From DASXTK01 sp036505485 (GTDB taxonomy: Bacteria; Actinomycetota; Acidimicrobiia; Acidimicrobiales; VFJN01), in contig DASXTK010000275.1 in NCBI GenBank assembly GCA_036505485.1, positions 1 to 10,343 of the forward strand: 10,343 nt of DNA. Direction: 5' to 3'. Below, piece after piece: positions 5,888-10,343 of this stretch. Positions within the stretch are counted from its first letter, which is position 1. Each line of letters starts with the position of its first letter. The notes under the pieces are model-generated. The model saw only the letters and a list, made by a program, of their open reading frames with translations. It was not told the origin of the DNA and searched no databases. Made by a program: the position numbers and the translations under genes.

Positions 5888-7185
5888 TGCGCGAGATCGA
5901 GGTGCCCATGCCCAAGCTGTCCATGACGATGGAGGAGGGCGAGCTGATCACCTGGCGAAAGGGGGAAGGCGATCAGGTCCGGGCGGGCGAGGTCATCTGC
6001 GAGGTCAATTCGGACAAGGTCGAGATGGAGGTGGAGTCGCCGGCGGACGGCACCCTGGTCCGGCACGCCGCCGCCGAGGGCGACATCGTCCCGGTCGGCG
6101 CGCCGATCGCCACGCTCGCCACCGAGGCCGAGGACCTGCTCGGCGGGCTGCTGGGTCCAACCGACGACGGCGCAGGGGCCGCACCGGCAGCCGAGGCTCC
6201 AACCTCAACGGCGGCGCCAGCCGGGCCACCGGATACCACCACCGCTCCGGCACCATCGGCCGCCGGGCCGAAGCCGGTGGTCCCGGCGGCGCGACGCCGG
6301 GCTGCCGAGCTCGGCGTGGACCTGGCCGCCGTCACCGGCACGGGGCGTGACGGCCTCGTTCGGGTCGGTGACGTCGAGGCGGCGGCGGTGAGGTCCGGGG
6401 CGGCGCCGGTCCGGGAGGCTGCTGCGGCGGGAGGTGGGTTGGCGCCGGCAGCGGTCCAGGCGCCGGTGGCGGCGGTGGGGTTGGATGGGGAGGTGGAGGA
6501 GCTGCCGCTGTCCAGCATGCGGCGGGTGGTGGCCCGTCGGCTGGTGGAGTCGGTGCAGTCCACCCCGCATTTCTATCTGACCATCACGGTGGATGCCCAG
6601 GCCCTGGTTGGCTTCCGGGCCGAGCTGAACCGGCAGGTGCAGGCCCGCGGCGAGGACCTCAAGGTCAGCGTCAACGACCTGGTGGTCAAGGCGTGCGCGG
6701 TGCTGTTGCGGGCCAACCCGGAGCTGAACGTGTCCTGGGGGGGCGACAGGCTGCTGCGGCATCGGCGGGTGCATGTGGGGATCGCGGTGGCGTTGGAAGG
6801 AGGGCTGATCGTGCCGGTGATCCGTGACGCCGACCAAAAGAGCCTGACCCAGGTGGCGCGGGAGGCCAAGGGGTTGATCGGTCGGGCGCGGGCGGGCAGG
6901 CTGGCCGCCGGTGAGCTCAGTGGGGGGACCTTCACGGTCTCCAATCTGGGGATGTTCGGGATCGACCAGTTCACCGCGGTGATCAACCCGCCGGAGGCGG
7001 CCATCTTGGCGGTGGGGGCGGCGTTGGCGGAGCCGGTGGCGACCGCGGCCGGGGGGGTGGTGGTGCACCAGCGGATGCGGTTGACCTTGTCGATCGATCA
7101 TCGGGCGCTGGACGGGGCCACCGGGGCCGGGTTCCTGCAGCAGCTCAAGGGGGTCCTGGAACACCCACTCCAGATCGTCGCCTAA
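5887..7185 (+). CDS. acoC: Dihydrolipoamide acyltransferase E2 (AcoC/PdhC-like)
   Basis: E2 core of the complex: its swinging lipoyl arm collects the acyl group from E1 and passes it to CoA. Of 432 residues, 1-78 form one lipoyl domain with the modified lysine in NSDKVEMEV (Lys44). An Ala/Pro/Thr linker follows (85-130), then a peripheral-subunit-binding domain (about 131-166, ARRRAAELGVDLAAVTGTGR), a second flexible linker, and the acyltransferase domain from about 195 to the end. The catalytic motif DHRALDG near the C-terminus places His405 and Asp409. GGAGGA at 5875-5880 is six bases before the ATG, which overlaps the E1-beta stop as TGATG. No E3 (dihydrolipoamide dehydrogenase) gene follows, so E3 must be shared. 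From about 6400 on, codons end in G far more than in the neighbouring genes. Confidence 0.93.
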   Translation: MREIEVPMPKLSMTMEEGELITWRKGEGDQVRAGEVICEVNSDKVEMEVESPADGTLVRHAAAEGDIVPVGAPIATLATEAEDLLGGLLGPTDDGAGAAPAAEAPTSTAAPAGPPDTTTAPAPSAAGPKPVVPAARRRAAELGVDLAAVTGTGRDGLVRVGDVEAAAVRSGAAPVREAAAAGGGLAPAAVQAPVAAVGLDGEVEELPLSSMRRVVARRLVESVQSTPHFYLTITVDAQALVGFRAELNRQVQARGEDLKVSVNDLVVKACAVLLRANPELNVSWGGDRLLRHRRVHVGIAVALEGGLIVPVIRDADQKSLTQVAREAKGLIGRARAGRLAAGELSGGTFTVSNLGMFGIDQFTAVINPPEAAILAVGAALAEPVATAAGGVVVHQRMRLTLSIDHRALDGATGAGFLQQLKGVLEHPLQIVA

Positions 7186-7222
7186 CCACCACCACATCCG
7201 ACCGCATGGGCGGCAGCGCCTA

Positions 7223-7537
7223 TCAGCGTCGACCGTAGAGGACGCGCAGCTCGGCCTCCATCTTGGCCGGCTTGACGAGCAGTGCTCCAGGTAGGTCGAG
7301 GGCGAAGGCCACGGGATGGCGAATCACCCGGCGCAGCATCCGCCGCGGTTTGGTCAGGACGCGGTGCTCGACGTCGGCGAGGTAGGCGCGGCGCAGCTCC
7401 GGCAGGTCCTTGGCGATCGTGTGCCCACAGTTGGAGCAGACCGTCGAGGCGAGCAGCCTGCCCGCGTAGGTGACCTCGTGCAGATGCTCCCCGTGGCAGT
7501 GGTGACAGGCCAGCACGACGATGTGGACGTGGTCCAT
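7223..7537 (-). CDS. Small CxxC/CxxC zinc-ribbon-like protein of unknown function
   Basis: I do not recognise this 104-residue protein. It has two cysteine pairs, CHHC at 11-14 and CSNC at 34-37, spaced as in a small zinc ribbon, with extra histidines near the first pair (HCHGEHLHE). The rest is basic and probably helical, containing LPELRRAYLADVEHR and LTKPRRMLRRVIRHP. No signal peptide or membrane segment is evident. The frame can also begin at GTG 7549, overlapping the ispD stop by GTGA. I prefer ATG 7537 because GAGG at 7547-7544 precedes it by six bases. It is almost certainly co-transcribed with ispD. It converges on the E2 gene with 37 bp between the two stops. A role in nucleic acid or protein binding is possible but unsupported. 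Confidence 0.72.
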   Translation of the reverse strand: MDHVHIVVLACHHCHGEHLHEVTYAGRLLASTVCSNCGHTIAKDLPELRRAYLADVEHRVLTKPRRMLRRVIRHPVAFALDLPGALLVKPAKMEAELRVLYGRR

Positions 7538-7545
7538 GCCTAACC

Positions 7546-8271
7546 TCACAGCTCGTACCCGGAGGTGGCCAAGAACAGCTCGGCGGTGAACAGATCGTCG
7601 GCGTAGGTCACCTTGATGTTGCGTGGATCACCCGGCACGATCTGCACGGGGACGCCTTCGTAGCGTTCGACGCACGAGGCGGTGTCCGATCCCGTGAAGC
7701 CGTCTACGGCGGCGGCCTGGTACGCGGTCAGCAACGGGCCGCTCTTGAACGCCTGAGGTGTCTGGACACGGACCAGGTCGGTACGTCCAGCGTGCGACAT
7801 CCGCCCGGCCTCGTCGACTCCGACCACGTCCTCGGCTGGCAGTGCTGGGATCGCGCTCCCGGTTCGGATGGCGGTCGCCAGCACCTCCTCCACGATCCTC
7901 ACCGGCGCCAGCGGCCGGGCTGCATCATGGATGAGGACAACATCGATCTCCCCCTGCCGGATCTCGTCGGCGAGATGCAGGAGCGCCCGGTATTCGGATT
8001 CGTGGCGGCTCTTGCCTCCCGTCACCAGCTCGACCGACACGCCGGGAAGCTCGCGGTCCAGAACCTCCTCGGCCAGTTCCCGGTCGTCGTTACGCACAAC
8101 CAGCACCAAGCGGCCGATGCCAGGGATCTTCTGGAACAGCTCCAGCGACCAGGTGACGATGCGCCGGCCGGCCAGCGGCAGGTACACCTTGTTTCGGCTG
8201 TTGCCGACCCTGGTGCCGGAACCTGCCGCCAGAACGATGCCGGCGTGCGTCGTGCCAGCTTGGTTCGCCAC
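7546..8271 (-). CDS. ispD: 2-C-methyl-D-erythritol 4-phosphate cytidylyltransferase (IspD)
   Basis: Transfers CMP from CTP to MEP, giving 4-diphosphocytidyl-2-C-methylerythritol, the third step of the MEP isoprenoid route. The 241 residues are of family length. Motifs in order: IVLAAGSGTRVG (12-23) with Arg21, then Lys28 in NKVYLPLAGR, VVLIHDAARPL (111-121), RVQTPQAF (168-175) and IVPGDPRNIKVTYADDL (211-227) with Lys220. These cover the nucleotide-binding loop and the residues important in E. coli IspD. Usual IspD has TDDAS where this has GSDTAS. GTG 8271 is the first usual start in the open frame, but no Shine-Dalgarno precedes it, so the start is less sure. Ribitol-5-phosphate cytidylyltransferases (TarI/IspD-like) are close relatives and remain an alternative. 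There is no ispF or carD neighbour; it lies opposite an operon with a DRL-like enzyme that could make or use MEP. Confidence 0.88.
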   Translation of the reverse strand: MANQAGTTHAGIVLAAGSGTRVGNSRNKVYLPLAGRRIVTWSLELFQKIPGIGRLVLVVRNDDRELAEEVLDRELPGVSVELVTGGKSRHESEYRALLHLADEIRQGEIDVVLIHDAARPLAPVRIVEEVLATAIRTGSAIPALPAEDVVGVDEAGRMSHAGRTDLVRVQTPQAFKSGPLLTAYQAAAVDGFTGSDTASCVERYEGVPVQIVPGDPRNIKVTYADDLFTAELFLATSGYEL

Positions 8272-8327
8272 ATGGGCATGATAGCCGACGCGGACGGCCG
8301 CATCGACGGCGTGGTGTTCCAGCGGCG

Positions 8328-9335
8328 TCAGGTTGCGATGCCGCCATTTGCCGTCACCTGCAGACTTGGCCTGTCGACGAGGACGGAGGCTGGTGACCGC
8401 CGGCCGTTCCCCGCCACCGAAGACCGCAGGCGACGATTCGGCCCGGCTGCTTCGGCGAGCTCGTCGAGGACCTCCAGGAACCAGCGGATGGCATTCGACG
8501 TCGCGTCCTGCCGCCAGGCCACGCCGAGCTCGGACAGGGGTGGTGGAGGCGCAAAGGGGCGATAGGCAACGCCAGGGATGGCAAAGATCCGGGTGAGCGG
8601 TTCGCCGACGAAGGCGACGCCGAGCCGGGCCGCAACCGCGCTGCAGGCGCTCTCCAGCGTCGTCGCCTCGAGCACGACCGAGGGCGCGACGCGTGAGCGT
8701 CCGAGCACGTCGGTGACCAGATAGCGGTAGAGCAGCGGCTCCAGCGCATATGGAAAGAGAATGATTGGCTCGCCGGCCAGGCGTCCGACTGGCACGACCG
8801 GCAGCTGCGCCAGCGCATGGCCCTCAGGGACGGCCAGAACCAGCGGCTCGGGCTGCAACGCCCTGAACCGCATGGTTTCACGATCCAGGACACCAAGGCG
8901 AACGAACGCCACGTCGAGTTGCCTGGTGCGCAGCGCCTCCAGATGCGCTCCGGTCGTTGCCACGACCGTCTCGACGCCGACATTCGGGTACCGCTCCTGG
9001 AAGGTCCGCAGGGCCAGCGGAGGGAGCTCGAACACACCCGCCGCGGGATAGCCCACGCGGAGTCGACCGTTGATCATCAGGCTGGCCTGTTGCGCAGCAC
9101 GCGCCGCGGCATCGGCGGCTTCGATGGCTTCGCGCGCCTTGTGGAGGAGCGCACGACCGGCCTCGGTCAGCTGGACCCGCCGGCCGCGGACGAGGAGCTG
9201 CACGCCCAGCTCACGCTCCAGGGACTGGATCTGGAGGCTGAGCGGTGGCTGGGTGATACGTAGACGCCGGGCTGCCCTGCCGAAGTGCAGCTCCTCGGCG
9301 ACGGCAATGAAGTAGCGTAGATGTCGAAGCTCCAT
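8328..9335 (-). CDS. LysR-type transcriptional regulator, AlsR/CatR-like
   Basis: DNA-binding regulator of 335 residues. Residues 1-60 form the winged helix-turn-helix: MELRHLRYFIAVAEELHFG, AARRLRITQPPLSLQIQSLE and ERELGVQLL are close to Bacillus AlsR, the acetoin-synthesis activator, and to CatR/BenM-type proteins. The effector domain runs from about 90 to 298 (GRLRVGYPAAG, then QLDVAFVRLG and LGVAFVGEPL). About 35 basic residues after 300 extend beyond the usual end of the family. ATG 9335 was chosen because GGAAGG at 9348-9343 sits seven bases upstream and the family begins exactly there, although the frame stays open a further 93 codons to 9614. Targets could be the ispD pair downstream, itself, or the opposite operon. 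The effector cannot be read from sequence. Confidence 0.9.
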   Translation of the reverse strand: MELRHLRYFIAVAEELHFGRAARRLRITQPPLSLQIQSLERELGVQLLVRGRRVQLTEAGRALLHKAREAIEAADAAARAAQQASLMINGRLRVGYPAAGVFELPPLALRTFQERYPNVGVETVVATTGAHLEALRTRQLDVAFVRLGVLDRETMRFRALQPEPLVLAVPEGHALAQLPVVPVGRLAGEPIILFPYALEPLLYRYLVTDVLGRSRVAPSVVLEATTLESACSAVAARLGVAFVGEPLTRIFAIPGVAYRPFAPPPPLSELGVAWRQDATSNAIRWFLEVLDELAEAAGPNRRLRSSVAGNGRRSPASVLVDRPSLQVTANGGIAT

Positions 9336-9342
9336 GTTCCTA

Positions 9343-9348
9343 CCTTCC
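9343..9348 (-). promoter_or_regulatory. Ribosome binding site that decides the LysR start
   Basis: GGAAGG on the minus strand, seven bases before ATG 9335. It supports that start over the in-frame ATG at 9614, whose extra 93 residues are Arg/Pro-rich and unlike any LysR N-terminus. Confidence 0.6.
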
Positions 9349-9390
9349 GAAAAGGGCTGCCATGTTGGGGGGGCGTCCACCTGCGCCGTG

Positions 9391-9415
9391 CATCGTCGAT
9401 AGCGGGTCGACGATG
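9391..9415. repeat. Perfect 9-bp inverted repeat, candidate operator in front of the LysR gene
   Basis: CATCGTCGA at 9391-9399 and TCGACGATG at 9407-9415 are exact reverse complements separated by seven bases, giving 16 bp between arm centres. The element lies 56-80 bases upstream of the LysR start, in the 275-bp non-coding stretch between the SorC-type and LysR genes. Placement and symmetry suit binding of a dimeric regulator, either of the two encoded here. It does not give an exact T-N11-A LysR box around its centre. No T-tract follows on the minus strand, so it is not a typical terminator for the upstream gene. The rest of 9336-9610 shows nothing else I can name. Confidence 0.5.
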
Positions 9416-9610
9416 GCCGCACCATGCGGGCTCCAGGCCCGGACGGGCGGGTAGCCACCGGCGTGGTGGCCGAGGTGGAATCCGGTTTCGGACGGTCAGG
9501 TGATCGAGGGCGACAGCGCCGTGCGCGTCTCCCCTTCCCGTGGCGCCGGCACACGCGCCGATGGCTCGACCGGCCCATGACGACGCGGATGCCGAGACGA
9601 TGAAGTTGGT

Positions 9611-10343
9611 TCATGCCCGCCCTGTCCGATCGAGGCTGAGGACCGAGCGTGCTGCAACCTGATCGCAGACCAGCACGTCGATGATCCGGCCGCGCAGGGC
9701 ACCGAGGATGCCCAACGCCTTCTCCCGCCCAGCCGCGGCCCCCGCCACAGTGGGGATGGCCCGCAGGTCGTCGAGCGTGACGGCGAGCACGCGTTCGCTG
9801 ACGACGCTCCTCACCTCCGTGCCGGACAGGTCGTAGAACCGCGCGCAGATGTCGCCGACGGCCCCGGAGGCGTCGAAGTCGGCGCGCTGCGCCGGGCTGA
9901 GTCCAAGAGCGTCAAGGAGCACCCCCGAGGACCCGACGCCGGGCGTTCCGATGCCCACGACGGCGATGTCGGCCGCCTTGGCCGCATCAAGCGCGTCCGC
10001 GATCGCCTGCTCATGCAGCATCACCGTGAGCGCCTCGGCCGAGCCGAACAGCGCGGGCGCGTGCAGGTAGCGGTGACGGGCTCCCATGCGCTCGGAGAGC
10101 TCCCGTACGAGCTCTTGCCCGGTGACGGCGGAGTCGAGCGCCGACAGGCCACCGACGAGCTGGACCACTTCGACGTCGCGTCGTGAGAGCCCGTCCACGG
10201 CACGCACCACCGCCTGCAACATCTGGCCCCACGAGAGCGCCACCACCTGGCCGTCGCGCAGCGTCTCGTCCAACCAGCGCACGGCCTGGCGACCCACCCC
10301 CGACAGGACATCGGTCTCCGGGGTGACCTCGAGAACACGGACG
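9611..10343 (-). CDS. SorC-family sugar-binding transcriptional regulator, effector domain (5' end outside window)
   Basis: The frame is open to the window edge at 10343, so the N-terminal helix-turn-helix lies outside; a GTG at 10297 is internal. What is visible is the SorC/DeoR-type effector domain, a NagB/RpiA-like fold that binds phosphorylated sugars: VVALSWGQMLQAVV, VVQLVGGLSA, ADIAVVGIGTPG, VGDICARFYDLSG and, at the end, VLVCDQVAARSVLSL, corresponding to the usual final DxxxAxxLL. The domain looks complete and ends normally with TGA at 9611. Regulators of this family typically repress polyol or sugar catabolic operons and are released by a phosphorylated pathway intermediate, which fits a neighbouring PTS operon. 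The likely effector here is the PTS product or the next intermediate, but this is inference. Confidence 0.85.
   Translation of the reverse strand, partial: VRVLEVTPETDVLSGVGRQAVRWLDETLRDGQVVALSWGQMLQAVVRAVDGLSRRDVEVVQLVGGLSALDSAVTGQELVRELSERMGARHRYLHAPALFGSAEALTVMLHEQAIADALDAAKAADIAVVGIGTPGVGSSGVLLDALGLSPAQRADFDASGAVGDICARFYDLSGTEVRSVVSERVLAVTLDDLRAIPTVAGAAAGREKALGILGALRGRIIDVLVCDQVAARSVLSLDRTGRA

Noticed and set aside
6470..6500. G-quadruplex in the E2 coding strand
   Set aside because: Only two runs of three or more G are within loop distance, so the usual four-run pattern is not met.
7209..7220. GGCG-GCAG-CGCC hairpin between the convergent E2 and CxxC-protein genes as a bidirectional terminator
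   Set aside because: The stem is only four base pairs and no T-tract follows on either strand.
9336..9614. In-frame 93-codon extension of the LysR gene up to an ATG at 9614 that overlaps the stop of the SorC-type gene
   Set aside because: The extra residues are Arg/Pro-rich with no known fold, LysR proteins begin at MELRHLRYF, and a good Shine-Dalgarno sits before ATG 9335. The open frame is explained by high GC content.

Overview
The window is high-GC DNA with strongly GC-biased third codon positions, short Shine-Dalgarno-led overlapping genes, and Ala/Pro-rich protein tails and linkers. This suggests an actinobacterium or a similar high-GC Gram-positive, but no marker gene here fixes the lineage. 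No rRNA, tRNA, CRISPR array, insertion sequence or convincing terminator was seen.

Plus strand, 1-7185: one long and probably co-transcribed operon. It opens with the C-terminal end of a GutM/SrlM-type activator. A complete glucitol-family PTS permease follows: IIC (SrlA), the C domain of SrlE, the phosphocysteine B domain of SrlE as a separate downstream gene, and IIA (SrlB). Where E. coli has the sorbitol-6-phosphate dehydrogenase srlD, this operon has a COG4091 protein, a homoserine-dehydrogenase-like Rossmann enzyme with a C-terminal SAF-like domain. That family includes Brucella DRL, the DXR-like enzyme that interconverts 1-deoxy-D-xylulose 5-phosphate (DXP) and 2-C-methyl-D-erythritol 4-phosphate (MEP). 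After a 212-bp gap holding what looks like an adenylate kinase C-terminal remnant come E1-alpha, E1-beta and E2 of a thiamin-dependent acyl-transferring complex resembling acetoin dehydrogenase.

Minus strand, 10343-7223: a SorC-family sugar-phosphate-responsive regulator (5' end outside the window), a LysR regulator of the AlsR/CatR type, an IspD (MEP cytidylyltransferase), and a small CxxC/CxxC protein. A perfect 9-bp inverted repeat lies in front of the LysR gene.

Taken together, the content suggests a route not described to my knowledge: PTS uptake and phosphorylation of 2-C-methyl-D-erythritol (or a closely related branched or deoxy polyol) to MEP, oxidation and rearrangement to DXP by the DRL-like enzyme, and acyloin cleavage of DXP by the acetoin-dehydrogenase-like complex to acetyl-CoA and glyceraldehyde 3-phosphate. 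IspD could instead divert MEP to isoprenoids. The families are clear from sequence. The substrate assignment is inference from chemistry and gene neighbourhood.
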